From Lathyrus oleraceus (lineage: Eukaryota > Streptophyta > Magnoliopsida > Fabales > Fabaceae): 64,000 nt of DNA. How positions within the stretch are numbered: position 1 is the first letter of the stretch; each line of letters begins with the position of its first letter. The stretch is taken from positions 437,776,281 through 437,840,280 of the forward strand of contig NC_066581.1 of assembly GCF_024323335.1 (NCBI RefSeq). Direction: 5' to 3'. A program made the position numbers and the translations under genes. Of this stretch, positions 10,516-22,263 are shown piece after piece. The notes under the pieces are model-generated. The model saw only the letters and a program-made list of their open reading frames with translations, did no database searches and was not told the origin of the DNA.

Positions 10516-12694
10516 TGTAACACCCTTCTAAATACCCCAATAATTTAATTAAATATCAAAATACAACATCAGAGTAATTATGCCCTTTAAGGGTGTCACA
10601 CAAAATATTCACACCGTTCAACAATATAGAGGTCATGCTCTTTTATTAATTTAAAACTTAAACAATTGCATAAAACACAGCGGATATAATTTCATCGATC
10701 ATGTAAAACATTACATGGAAAATGGTTCTCAACCAATAATAAAACATTCAAAACAAGTTAGGACAACCCATCCCGATGTTACATCTATCAGAGCACGACC
10801 CACTACGGAGACTACACTAGACTCCAATAATTAGCTTCTACTCAACTCACTGCTTGTTACCTGAAAAAGAGTTGTAAGGGTGAGTTCCTCAATCAATATA
10901 ACGAGCATTATACAACAATATGTAATGTTAAGTAAATAACGCATCAAATCACCCTAACCAGACCACATACTCAATAACAGCAGTATCAACTCAAACATCA
11001 TACTTAACAATAACATATAGCATATGTATAATCTCAAACCATACTCAATGAACACACAACAATACCAACACAAACACACGTGTAATATTGGAATACATCC
11101 ATTCATATTACACGCCATACATATATTATGCAATGAGACTCCATGCATGCGGTACCGACTATGTTGTGAACATATAGTTCAACCTCACCGTCCAAATCCA
11201 GGCACGGCTACCAAGCTCACTAGTCCCACTCATTTGAGACATAGTGACTCACTCACTAATTCCTCACCATGGGAATTAGCTACCACCCCAAATGGGCCAT
11301 GAAATGCACGCTAATCACCTAGCATGCAAACAATCAACAACAGTCCAATAATGACTAACTCACTAATTCCTCACCATGGGAATTAGCTACCACCCCCAAT
11401 GGGCCACAATGCGCAAGCTAATCACCTAGCAAATGCAACATCAACAACAATTCAAGAATAGACACATGCCCACACTCTAAGCAACAAAATAGTCTATTCA
11501 CAATGCCTACATAACTGATACATTCACAGCATCATGCATAGCATCACACATCATTAACACATTTTATCACAACAGCATATCATGTCATGCCACAAAATCA
11601 AAACACAGTATTAGCACCCTCTACTAATACCTATACTACTCAAAACAACGGGAAATGATCCCTGCTACATCATACATCAGCTAAGTCACATCACTCAGTC
11701 TAAACAGTCAAAAACTGCACAACAACCACACAGAAAATCTCCATTCTGCCCATACGCGTATTGCCCATGCCATACGCGTATTGCCCACATCTGACCAAAG
11801 TCCATACGCGTAACGCCCATGCCCATACGCGTATGCTACGCGTATCACATTCCCATACGCGTACCACCAGAGACCAAAACACGTTCAAGACCTCATCTCT
11901 TTCACTCATACGCGTATGACATACACCATACGCGTACCACATCCAGGGATATGCGTATCACACGCGTATGGCGCGTACCAGCGCCAAAACTCCCACTCCC
12001 AAGCCATTCCATACGCGTATTGCCTAGTGCCATACGCGTACCAGCCCATCTCATACGCGTATTGCCTAGTGCCATACGCGTATGACCAGAGACCACAATT
12101 CCAGGTCTGTCATGGTTTCTCTACTACGAATTCTCAGATCTACACTTCCACAATCCAATTTTTCATACACTTTCGTACGTTTTATCAATCACAACTCAGA
12201 TACATTCAACTTCTCAAATCGCTAACCTTACTACATCTAATTCCTACGAATTTCATCGATTATCATTCAATTTCGTTCATCCCAACATTTCACAGATTTT
12301 CAGCATACATCAATCCAATCAGAGGTAAAACAATGATTATTACTACCCAGTACATATTATCATACAATACCCTTTAACCGATGATAAACCCCCCTTACCT
12401 GAGTTAATCCGGCAGCTTCCGAGCTCTAAGCTTCTCCTTCCTTCAACCTTCGTTCTCTGGCTTTTTGCCCTTTCTGCCTCTTTTCCCTTTTCACGTGAAA
12501 TTCACCTTTTTGCCAAAAATGGGATTTTTCTAAATTCCAACTTATATATTATTCCAATAATATTATTCCACTAAATAATTATCCCAATAATTATTATTCC
12601 AAAATAATAATAATAATTCAAATATTCTAATTAAATTAATAAACATATTATTAATTTAATTTAAATAAATACATATTATTATCGGGGTGTTACA
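10516..12694 (-). mobile_element. Solo LTR, 2.18 kb, reverse, target repeat ATGCA
   Basis: It begins TGTAACACCC and ends GGGTGTTACA, with ATGCA on both sides (10511-10515 and 12695-12699). There is no internal coding region. Minus orientation is suggested by an AT-rich U3-like start on that strand (12540-12690), a TATATAAG motif at about 12541-12546, and a splice-donor-like leader. The ends resemble chromovirus (Tekay-type) LTRs of legumes; that assignment is from memory. It contains a cluster of ACGCGT palindromes. Confidence 0.82.
11751..12082. repeat. Cluster of 13 ACGCGTA palindromes
   Basis: Thirteen copies of ACGCGTA occur in 332 bp, most as CATACGCGTA with the self-complementary core TACGCGTA; one decayed copy (ATATGCGTA) lies near 11950. 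Consecutive copies are often 20-21 bp apart, centre to centre: 11751/11771, 11803/11824, 11907/11927 and 12010/12031/12052/12073. A short AATTGCC- or TTGCC-type spacer recurs. This is not a CRISPR array (plant DNA, 10-bp units). Confidence 0.92.
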
Positions 12695-12964
12695 ATGCAC
12701 ATGTGGGAGCATGAAGTCTACGGGATCAAGAGCAAGAGGATCCACATGCATGAACTATACCTAAGAGGTTGGGTGAAACTTGGCCAAGCAAGAGAACTAA
12801 ATCACAATGGAATGAAAGATGAAATCAGGGTTATAGGCCCATACAAGGGCATGTGACATGATTAGGTTTTAGGGACGACATGATCAAGTGGGGATCCCCA
12901 AACTAGGGTTTTACTTCCTCAAGAAGCCACAATTGACACACCAAGTATATGCACAATACCCAAG
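12695..12964 (-). mobile_element. Ogre B LTR, reverse, segment 2
   Basis: This is the continuation of the Ogre B LTR between the solo LTR and Ogre C. It starts with the second ATGCA target repeat and ends with CCAAG (12960-12964), the left target repeat of Ogre C. Joining across both insertions restores a continuous LTR. No gene. Confidence 0.8.
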
Positions 12965-15830
12965 TGTCATACCCTCAAATTTACCCTACCCATACCACTC
13001 TTATTAATCCTTAAACCCCTAAGCATATATCCCATACATATCATCTCATATGCATATGTACTTAATGACCACAATAATCCACAAGCCCAAGGCATGGATT
13101 CATCTGCAAAGCCCCAAGATCCTCTGATCATGTTGAGGTGTGAACAAGCCACCTTAACCCTAATCTCATCCTCAAGCGTCCCCCAAAGCTTGGAGGATCA
13201 CCCAAGACATCTCACTCACTATCTAAGTCCAATTTGGGTGGTGAGTCCCCTTTGAAGAAGTTTCAAGATTCATCTGGCCACCTAAGGACCAAACCCTAGC
13301 TCTTGACCCTCCTTTTAGCTTGTACAAGTCATGATTCACCATGGATCTTGACCATGCCATTAAGGACCCTTCAAGTCCAATATTTGTTCATGCCTCATAC
13401 CCTTTAAACATCTCAATTTGATCCCTACATCTCAAACCCTAATTCATCTGACCATGGTTCTTGATGAAACTTGTGGCTCAAGAAACCCTAGCTTAGGGAT
13501 CCCTTGATCATTAACCTAGCCTATTATTGGCCATCCAATCACCCTACCGCTCATTCAACATCATTTCATGTCCGCTTCAATCAAAATCAACCATTTAAAC
13601 ATCCGTTCAATCCATGTTACAAGTGTTTGGTTCATACATGATTTTTCAACTTTCCATGACTTGATCCATCCACCAATTTGACCTAAAATCATTCCACAAA
13701 GGTCCAAACTTCATTTCCCATCATGATATGATCATATGAGTTCAATATATCCATCAGCGTGCCTTGGAAGGAAAGAAATCACAAAATCACAAAATTAGGT
13801 CATGTTGGTTGGTCACATTTTGGCAAGAATGGCCTATGGGAAGTTTCAAAGACCGTAAATTTCTAATTTTTCAAGATTTTTAAATTCCAATTAGAGCCAA
13901 ATTTCCTAAATAACTTCCTTTCTAACTTTATTTCAAGGTCTAAAACCTAATCCATTGAGGAAGGGGGTTCAATTTTGCTATTGGCCAAACTGGTCCAACA
14001 TGCCCACCATGCCCTAAAATCATGTCATGACCACTACTTTGACACATTGCCATTTCCAAACCATAAACCCTTTTGACCTGGTTCTTTTTCATTCAATCAA
14101 GTTCAAATAAAGGAAAAATGGCCAAAAATTGAAATAAAATGCACAAGCCAATCTTATCTGGCCTTGGTTCGAAGTTCCTGACTTGCCATGATGCACAAGC
14201 CAGACGCACATCAGTCTGATTTCACGACCACGCTGAAAAAGGCCCCAAACAAATTCTGAACATTTGAGCTAAACCTCCATTAACAGAGCATCGAGTTTTT
14301 AGTTATAGAGCTCCTCAACCCCAAACAACCACCCAGAAACATTCACCACACATCACTCAAGCTTCCCAAACACTTAACCACCCTTCCCCAAGCCTCATCT
14401 GATCGGAGCCATACCGTCGAAAAACTCCCATGAGTAACTTTTGATCAGGTAGTTTTACTCACCCACATATCTAAAACAAGTTACCACTTGACTCGAAATT
14501 CATCTATGATCATTAACCCTAACCTTATAACTTTGATGACTCCATTTCCATCATTTAATTTTTAGATTAGGGCAAGGTTGTTCATCTGGTTCGTGCATAA
14601 GAACTCCACACTCAGAGCCAATCAATGGCTCATTAATATGGAGGTTAATTTTTTTTATTGGGGAAGATGATTCCATGGAAAAATCTGACCGAAAATACAT
14701 GTTTTTAAGGTTTGATTTTTGGATAATTTGAGGTTTAAGACAGCACTGAGGTTGTTACCTCGCGCGTCTAGATGTGATTGGTTGTTGGACGCGCGAACCA
14801 TTTTTAAGTGTTATTTTGTTATTTTATTGTTTCGGCGTTGTTTCATATCACAACCGGGCTTGTGGCCTAATGGGTGGGGGGTTGATCCCCGTAGGACCCC
14901 AAGGTCAGGGTTTCAACCCCCAGCGTGTGCACCCTGACCAGCTTATTTTCTTTTACTTATGTTATTTTATTTATTTATTTTCCATTTTATTATCCTTTTG
15001 ATTTTATTTTTTAACCCTTTCATTTTTATTATTTTCTAAGTATATTGAACACAAATCCCCTTTACTTTTGCCTCTATAATTTAATGGTGACTTGTTTTGT
15101 TTCATTTTAATTATTTTTGATGGACTTTTGAGGTCTTGAACTAAAGGACTAATGAAATCTACTTAAGTCATGATATGTTTGGATTAGGGTTGATTAAAAC
15201 CTTCCATACTTCAAACCTACCATTGTATGATCATGTGTTCATCCATGATACTTTGAAGCATGGATAGGTTGCCCCTCTTTCAAATAACCTGGTCATTTGA
15301 CTTGTGGATGAAGTCTTACCTTTTTAACTTGTGATTTCATCCAATACATTGTTGTTCCATTTGGTTTACACTAGCCTACTAACCCCTCTATATTCATTTG
15401 CTTATCATATTAACTTATTGACCTAACCCTACTAACCTTATGTTATTGTTGCTATCTTTGTTATTATTCATTGCTATTTACTTTATGTCATTTACATTCA
15501 AGTACTCATCATCATCATTAGCATTGTATAAAACTCCGTCATGCTTGTTCATTATATTGCCCTTGCTTCATTGTTATCACACTCATAAAATCAACAAAAA
15601 CATGATAAAATTATAAGACCAAAAACAAGTCATGGCACTTAATCAACTTAGACTTAGAGGATCCTATTTAGGACCTTTTCTTTGAGGATTTTCCATTACT
15701 TTCTTGTGGCACTTTGTTTTAAACACTTGGGTTTCATCTTTACTTATATTCCAGTTGTAAGAATGGCATCATGGCACCACCCTAGGGGGACGTATTTGTA
15801 AGACCATTATCCTATGTTTAGCACAGGTCA
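12965..15830 (+). mobile_element. Ogre C 5' LTR, segment 1
   Basis: It aligns with 31153-31334 plus 45338-48395 of the 3' LTR. About 400 bp present in the 3' LTR (about 46380-46785), including its TATA box, is missing here at about 14222. The segment ends with GGTCA, the target repeat of the inserted solo LTR. It contains a tRNA-like stretch at 14856-14932. No gene. Confidence 0.9.
14856..14932 (+). ncRNA. tRNA-like / SINE-head fragment inside Ogre LTR
   Basis: TGGCCTAATGGG (14863-14874) resembles a pol III A box and GGTTTCAACCC (14909-14919) a B box. Their starts are 46 bp apart, close to the spacing in tRNA genes. A T-rich stretch follows. The homologous stretch in the 3' LTR (about 47427-47510) is more decayed. 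It may be an old tRNA-derived SINE head captured by the LTR; chance resemblance is not excluded and no full cloverleaf was built. Confidence 0.4.
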
Positions 15831-18187
15831 TGTAATACCCCGTATTTCCTTAAATACCCAAATTCCTATTAATTGATATCAATTGAGTTCCTATGTGCTC
15901 TAAAAGTTATCAATTGGGATAAATAAAGTAAATAGTAAGTTCAGTTTGACTTAATTAATATTAATTAGGACTGACCTTTTATTAATTGGGACATTTCGGT
16001 AACACTAATAATGGGTCAATAGCTCTGGTAGAACAAATATCACAAGTATAGTGCCACTTGAGATATTTGTTACTACCTGTACCCTTTTTCTAACCACATG
16101 TTACTTGTGGCAAATGGTGGCCGCATGTTTATGTCTCTTACCACCTACCCACATGCCACTTCTTTCACTATGCATCAGACAAGTGAATAGAGAGAAAGAG
16201 GAAGCTCAAGAGAAGAAGAGGAAGCAAGTTAGTGAAGAAGAAGAAGAAAAGCTTGGAGAAATCAAGGGCTTGGAATCATCACCATCATCTTCATATCATC
16301 ATCTCATCCTCAACAACTTCTCCTCTCCCATTTCTTGAGGTGGATTCTAGTTAGAAACCCTAGGATTTCTAGAGATTAGGGTTGTAGAATCATAGATGAA
16401 TCATGAGAATCCATGCTATATGATGGATATTTTATCTTGATTTTGTTGATTTCCCATGAACATGTGCTTTGATATGTTCTTCATGATTGTTGTGACTAAA
16501 TGATTGGTTGTGGTTATAAACTTTAAATCCATGATATATTTATGTATATGTATGTTGTATGATGGGTTTGGTTTGTAGAAGAAGTGGATTTATCTGTTAG
16601 AAAAGAAACAAGTTATGCAGGTGGGAATAAGTGTTACATAAAGGATTTTTGAGAATAAGGCAAGGACCAATCAATTGGTCCTGGGTGTTTTCTCCAAGCC
16701 AATTGATTGATCACACACTCAAAGCTGCAAAATGTGTAATTTTGCTGAGAACCAATCAATTGACACACTCCTCCAATCGATTGGCCCAAACTTTTTGTTT
16801 TGCAGAAAAGGAAATTTTAGCAGGACCAATCGATTGACATGGGATTACAATCGATTGCATAAACTTTCTGTTTTAGAAAATTGGAAATTTTTCGTGAGCC
16901 AATCGATTGACACTGAGGATCAATCGATTGATCCTTTGTAAACTTTGAAAAACAGCAATGTGAGAGGAACCAATCGATTGGGCTTCCCCAACCAATCGAT
17001 TGGCTTATGCCAAAGACTTCAAAATCCATTTCTTAAAGGTTTCTAAGTGCATTCCTTCAACCATTAATCATTTGTGATGCTATGCTTGTATTGAATCCAT
17101 GTTAATTGTGAAAATTACATAATGAATCTAGTGAGTTAACCTAGGATTGGTATTAGGCCATAAGTTAGGTTTATAACTTAGAAAACATTAGAAGACGATA
17201 TTCATTCGTACGCCGCTTATGTGGAGGTCGTGGATGAATGGTTGCCATAGTTGAGAATGAAACGCTTTGTATGGAACATGCCATGTTGTTGCTTGTGTAT
17301 TTTTGGTGAATGAGGTCACCTTTAATTGATGAATCTTGTTATGATTTGTGGAACCGATCATGTATTCAGAATGTTTTTCCCTTGGTGGTGCACATCTCTA
17401 TTTGATATGCTTAGATGAGTAAGCAATAGGATGTGAGATTGATGATTCGTGCCTCAATTGAGTTTGAGCCCCAACCACGGCGGACGTGGGGGAAAGGTGG
17501 ACACCTAAGTGGGTTAGAGTCCCATACGGTGAAAGATACCCTAAGTGGGTTAGAGTCCCATACGGGTGACAATCGCTTGAAATGAGTTTGGAACTCATAG
17601 AGGACCCGATATCCACCGTGAAAGTCGAATCATACGAGCATGCATGAACTGGGCTTACCCTAGACGTAGGTCCGCCCGAGGATTGATGTGTCGTGGATCT
17701 GAATAATGATCTTGTTTTGAGTTGCAAGAACTCAGGTGCATGTTGCCATACATTGCGAGTTAGTTCCCCATCACTTAAGTCTTCTTTCCCTTGTTGACTT
17801 GAGTTGGATATTGATTAGAAAACCCCGTAGAGCCGAGTGGACCCATAAGATAGGGAACCCACTAAGATTATTATCTCACTCCACGTTGTTGATTATTTTT
17901 TTAGGTGGTTCTGAGCAGGTGAAGGGTAAGGACAAGTTAGAGTGAAGACTTGCTTACCTGATGTTTGAATGGCTACTCCGCTGTGTAGATATTTTTGAGA
18001 TCATTGTTTAATGATCTAGCTCCTAGTTTTTATTTTGGGCACTTTTGTGTATGTTTTGTGCCATGTTATGTTTCTTTTGGGCTTGTAAATATGTACACTG
18101 TTGCCGCTAGGCACATTTGTATTTCAGTACCAGTATTACACTATGTGCAATATGTAGTCTAGACATATATTATATGTGGGTGTTACA
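15831..18187 (+). mobile_element. Solo LTR, 2.36 kb, target repeat GGTCA
   Basis: It starts TGTAATACCCC and ends GGGTGTTACA, flanked by GGTCA at 15826-15830 and 18188-18192. The 3' LTR of Ogre C shows the empty site near 48395. The terminal motifs resemble chromovirus (Tekay-type) LTRs. It has no coding region; short frames at 16051 and 17736 look like chance. It contains paired CCAATCGATTGG palindromes. Confidence 0.88.
16665..17003. repeat. Five pairs of CCAATCGATTGG palindromes
   Basis: Ten copies of the palindrome CCAATCGATTGG or close variants start near 16667, 16698, 16750, 16772, 16825, 16848, 16898, 16919, 16969 and 16990. They form five pairs, members mostly 21-23 bp apart, with pairs recurring about every 71-83 bp. 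Spacers vary, with TCTGTTTT-, GAAAATTGGAAATTTT-like sequence recurring. Confidence 0.9.
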
Positions 18188-19086
18188 GGTCACTTTTGCA
18201 CACACAAGGATTTCTCTTGGGGTACCTTACAATGAGACCTTTTATTTTCTTGTTGATTACCTTGCATTCATGTTGCATAAGCCAAATTTCTTAATCAAAT
18301 AAACAAACCCTTGATTCAACTTCAAATGACTTTTTTCTTAATCAAATTCAAACACTTAATAACTACGACTAATATTATGCACCATGAGCCTTAAGTGGTG
18401 GAAAATGAGTGAAAATGGAGCATTTCTACCTTCACTATGATTATTTTGGATGCAAGACGCTTGCCTTGTTGTCTAGAATATTCACCTCCGCCCATAGAAT
18501 TTAGTGCAATCTAATCACAAACTCTTTTCATAAGCCCTTGTTTAAGGTAAAATCAACACAACCCATCAAACTTAATTTTTGTGCCTTAGGGCACCTATCT
18601 CGAAAACCCTTTTCTCAAAAGTAAAATCAATTACATACACAAACATTTTCTACTCTGAACTATGGAACTCTGATTCCTCATCCCCGAATGAGTTATACGT
18701 AGGCACAATGGCCACAATCCTTGGTGAGTACTATAATAAAAAAAAACACCCCTCTCTTTCACACACATTCTTTTGAAAATAAAACAATAACAGATAAATC
18801 CCCATGTACGTAAACAACCCAAATGGTTCCCATGGAATACCATGGACGTGAGGGGTTCTAATACCTTCCCCTTGCGTAACTGACTCCCGGACCCTAATCT
18901 CGATTGTGAGACCGATTCTTAATCTTTTTCCTACCCCTTCCCGTGCGCTTATCTCTTGAGGGGTTTATCGACTATTTCCCATCGTCTCTCCGATAGAGGC
19001 ACCCAAATAAAATTTGGTGGAGACTCTTCTAATCTTTTTGTTCAGTCTGTCCAGTCTCCTCGTTATCGGAAACTCCGATGGCGACA
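18188..19086 (+). mobile_element. Ogre C 5' LTR, segment 2
   Basis: This is the rest of the 5' LTR after the solo LTR, matching 48395-49295. It ends with GATGGCGACA at 19086, two bases before the primer site. It contains H1 and H2 hairpins and the conserved GGGGTTCTAATACC-type motif. No gene. Confidence 0.9.
18660..18845 (+). other. H1 and H2 hairpins, Ogre C 5' LTR
   Basis: H1 at 18660-18702 has outer CTATG/CGTAG (one G-U) and inner CTCAT/ATGAG. H2 at 18830-18845 is CCATGG-AATA-CCATGG. The H2 stem sequence is entirely different from CCATCG/CGATGG in element A yet fully paired. Confidence 0.7.
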
Positions 19087-19088
19087 AC

Positions 19089-19106
19089 TAGAGACTCTGC
19101 TGGGGA
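19089..19106 (+). promoter_or_regulatory. Primer-binding site, tRNA-Arg-like (Ogre C)
   Basis: TAGAGACTCTGCTGGGGA lies two bases after the LTR end and matches the tRNA-Arg-type site at about 15 of 18 positions. It is the same arrangement as at 3429-3446. Confidence 0.75.
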
Positions 19107-19947
19107 ATGTTTTCCTTAAGCGAGTCTAGCCTAGTTTGGGTTGTTTCTCTTTTACTTACATGGAGATTTATTTTTCATTTATTTTTTCCTGTATATTATT
19201 TTTATTGCTAACCTGTGCTTATTTTTCTTTGTTTGTTCGTTGGTCCATAACTTTGGTCCCGTGACGAAGAAAACTTAGAAGAAATAATGATTGCAAATCA
19301 AACCTTGTGTGAAAGACTCTCCACTCGAGTCTGAGAGCTTTCTTGAGATATGAGAGGTTGAGTAGTATTGGTCCGCGAGATGCCTTCCTCGTTAGGGTTG
19401 TACGAGAACCTCACTTAATGGTAGATTCTCTTAAGGGGATTGATGAGCATTGTGCTTTCGGCATAATAATCTTTTCCTTTACTAGAGTACGTGACCCTAA
19501 GACCCCCTTTTTTAGAACATTTAACCATGGACAGCCTAGACCAATGGTTACATAATATAGGCCACCGAGGTGCCTTCCGCGTAAGGGTCGATACGAAGAT
19601 CTCATTTAGAGTAGATGACCTTGATGGAGCAGTTGTCAGGAAAGTAAATTGGCATAAGCGACTGACCATCAAGGAAGTCCATGACTCTAGGGGCAGTGTC
19701 TTACACCCAATTTCTCAAAAGCCCTAGATCATACAAAGCGAGAACATTGGTTTTTAAAGCAGTCATTATTAAACCTCCTTGCTTCGTCACAATGGTCCAA
19801 AACTTTGAACCCATGCCTAAGTTCCATGGAAATAAAACCAATCAGTCATTCATACATACATCCATTCATCATTAAACTAATAAGCAAAGCTTTTAAGATT
19901 TTCGTTTGTTCAAACGCAGAATTACAAGACCTTTTACCGACACAATC
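19107..19947 (+). repeat. Ogre C leader with two ~187-bp repeats
   Basis: This is the non-coding leader between primer site and ORF1. Two diverged units start at about 19355 and 19542 (GGTTGAGTAGTATTGGTCC and CAATGGTTACATAATATAGG). Each contains a GAGATGCCTTCC-type block and a CGAGAACCTCACTTA-type block, homologous to the three units of element A. Nothing else is recognised. Confidence 0.75.
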
Positions 19948-21926
19948 ATGGATTTTTCAACAAGGAAAAGCACTTCTACCTTCTGATTTAAGAGTCCCGA
20001 CATTAGCTCATTGAAGGTCCTCAGCTCAAAAGTAACAAGACTCAAGGGTAAAAAGTTTAGAGCCAATTTTAGAAACATCATAGATCTTCTTGACCATGAA
20101 AGTTGATTATGGTGATATCAATACAATGTCCCAATACTATGACGTCCCCCTAAGATGCTTCACTTTCCCCGACTTTTAAATCTCTCCAACCTTGGAAGAC
20201 CTTGAGAGGCTCCTTAATCGATCAATCAAGGAATACAACCCCTTTCCCAAATTGGAAGAAGGTTTCTACGTGACCGAGCTCTCCCTCGTCTTGGGTATCA
20301 ACACCCACAAGCTAATGGCTAATTAGGGCATTAAAGGATCCGTCAAGGGTTTAACCCAAAAGTTCCTCGAAGCCCATGCTTGGAAGATGTTAAAGGAAGA
20401 AAGACACGACTTATGTAGTGCAACCTTAGCACTTCTGATTCATGGAATTGTTCTATTCCCAAATATGGACACGTTTGTGGATCACTTGGCGGTTGAAGTC
20501 TTTCTAACAAAGAACTCGATGCCTTTTCTACTTGATGACTTCTATCATACCTTCCATACAAGGAATGAGAAAAAATGAGGTACTTTCCTCTGTTGTGCTC
20601 CTTTGTTGCATCTATGGATGAGGGCTCGCATGCCTCAAAGTGAACCTTTTGCTCAAAAAAATTTGACATGGCCTCAAAGGTTCGCATCTCTCTCTGCTAG
20701 TTTAATTATGTGGTACAAGAGAGAAGGGGATACAAAAGAAGTCATTGCAAGATGTGGAAGGTTCCCAAACATACCCTTAATAGGAACACAAGGTTGTATC
20801 AGATACAACCTCGCTTTACTCAAAATACAATTGGGGTACGCCATGTTGAGTCCTCCCGAGGAAAGAGACTTCATTCCTTTCATCGTCAACCGTGGATTTG
20901 CTCGATTCAAATGTGAAGAGAGTGCAAAAATCTTGGATAAACATAGTTCGTATTGACCAAGAATGGGGTAATAAGAACATCCTATCTAAGGAACCCTACT
21001 ATGTGTGGGTAAAAGTGAGGGCTAGGGTTGTTAAGATGCTGTTTCTGTTCGACCCTTCTTCATTCCCGTTGATGCCTGAGCCCGAGCCTATCCTACAAGA
21101 GGACATGGATAAGCTTACCAACCAAATCAAAGAGCTTGAGTTGGAGAACACTCAATTACGAGTCCAACTCAATCGTGCCAAGGAACATAACCACGTCTTG
21201 GAAGATAAGGGTAAGAAAGTTTGTGAAAAGTTCGAGGATAGCAAGAAAAGGCTTTGAATAGCCGAAGGCCAAAAAGTTTGGGTTGGTGGAGCTCTACAAA
21301 GAGCTAATTTTGAGCTAGACTTTCGCAACGACAAGTTGGATCAAGCATTCCAAACTATGAAGGACCTTGAGAAGACCGTCGAGAGGTCTAACGCTATGAA
21401 GAAAGAAGCAAGGGAGTATTATGAAGCCTAAATCCTTGAGCTTAGGACCGCTCTCAAGGAGTGTAAGGACCTTTTAGCTAAGGAACAACTAGAGAGAGAG
21501 AAGATTCACCGAACCTTCTTGCGCAAGCAGTTCAACCTTGGAAAAGATTGCGAGCAAATCAAGAACCTGAAGAGGGGGATCTATGACCAAGCATATGTGG
21601 AGTTGAAAAAAAATTGTAGACATTGGGAGGAACATTGTTGTGGAGCCTAAGTTGCCATTTCTCAAAGGGATGAAATCATCCACAATCTCCAAACCCTTTA
21701 TAACGAGTGGATGGACAAATATGCCAACATGGCGGTACTGACTAACTATTCCCTTCAAGACTTTCTCGACAAGTTGAAGGAGGCTGATCTGATTATGTGC
21801 CCAGATAATACCCCTAAGGAGGTCTATCACTTCGTCAAATTCTGCAATAAGACAATGGCCAAACTCATTACCGATATTGAGGCTCTCCGCAAGTCTCAAG
21901 AGGTCACTTTTAGGGTTGACATCTAG
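19948..21926 (+). pseudogene. Ogre C ORF1 (DUF7745-like), broken
   Basis: The start is the first ATG that opens the family frame. A one-base frameshift lies at about 20100, another near 20890-20910, and there are in-frame stops (for example after PDF near 20180, after LMAN near 20323, at 20576 and at 21255). Recognisable blocks in order: RNIIDLLDH, YYDVPLRCFTFPDF, ELSLVLGI, LFPNMDTFVDHLAVEVFL, CCAPLLHLW, then CGRFPNIPLIGTQG. From about 21100 to 21900 the product is Glu/Lys/Leu-rich with heptad-like spacing (coiled coil) and ends at a TAG at 21924. The function of ORF1 is unknown; it lies upstream of gag and is separated from it by 337 bp. Confidence 0.82.
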
Positions 21927-22263
21927 TTAGTTTATTTGTTTCCACTACTTGTACTTTGCAACTTCCATGTATTGTAACTTGTTTTGACTTCCCTTCAGAG
22001 GATGAATAAAGCTTTGTGATTCTCTCTATTGTGATTTCCTTTATCTTTGATTGTGAATGTAAATCGTTAAGTATTTCTTGCAATAAATAAATGCGATTAA
22101 CTAAAAGAGCTTTTCATTAACATAAAAACAAAAAAATGCATGCATCATTTTCATTTTTCAAAACATAAAAACATAAAAACTCATCCATCCACCCTTTTCT
22201 AATCAAAACCACTCTCCAAAGCTGACTTTCCGGTACAACACACAAAGACACCAACAAGTCGTC
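21927..22263 (+). other. ORF1-gag spacer with AATAAA signals
   Basis: AT-rich non-coding spacer. AATAAA occurs at about 22005 and again near 22082 (two overlapping copies), in a T-rich setting that could act as a poly(A) region. No coding potential. If used, ORF1 could have its own short transcript. Confidence 0.5.

Noticed and set aside
11751..12082. CRISPR-like array
   Set aside because: Units are 10-bp palindromes with short variable spacing in plant retroelement DNA; no cas genes and no 25-40-bp repeats.
16051..16338. 95-codon frame in the GGTCA solo LTR
   Set aside because: Lys/Glu-rich by composition of a GAAGAAGA stretch; no domain.
12965..19086. Interpretation of the 6.1-kb stretch as one long LTR
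   Set aside because: The 3' LTR lacks 15831-18187, and GGTCA repeats show that this part is an insertion.
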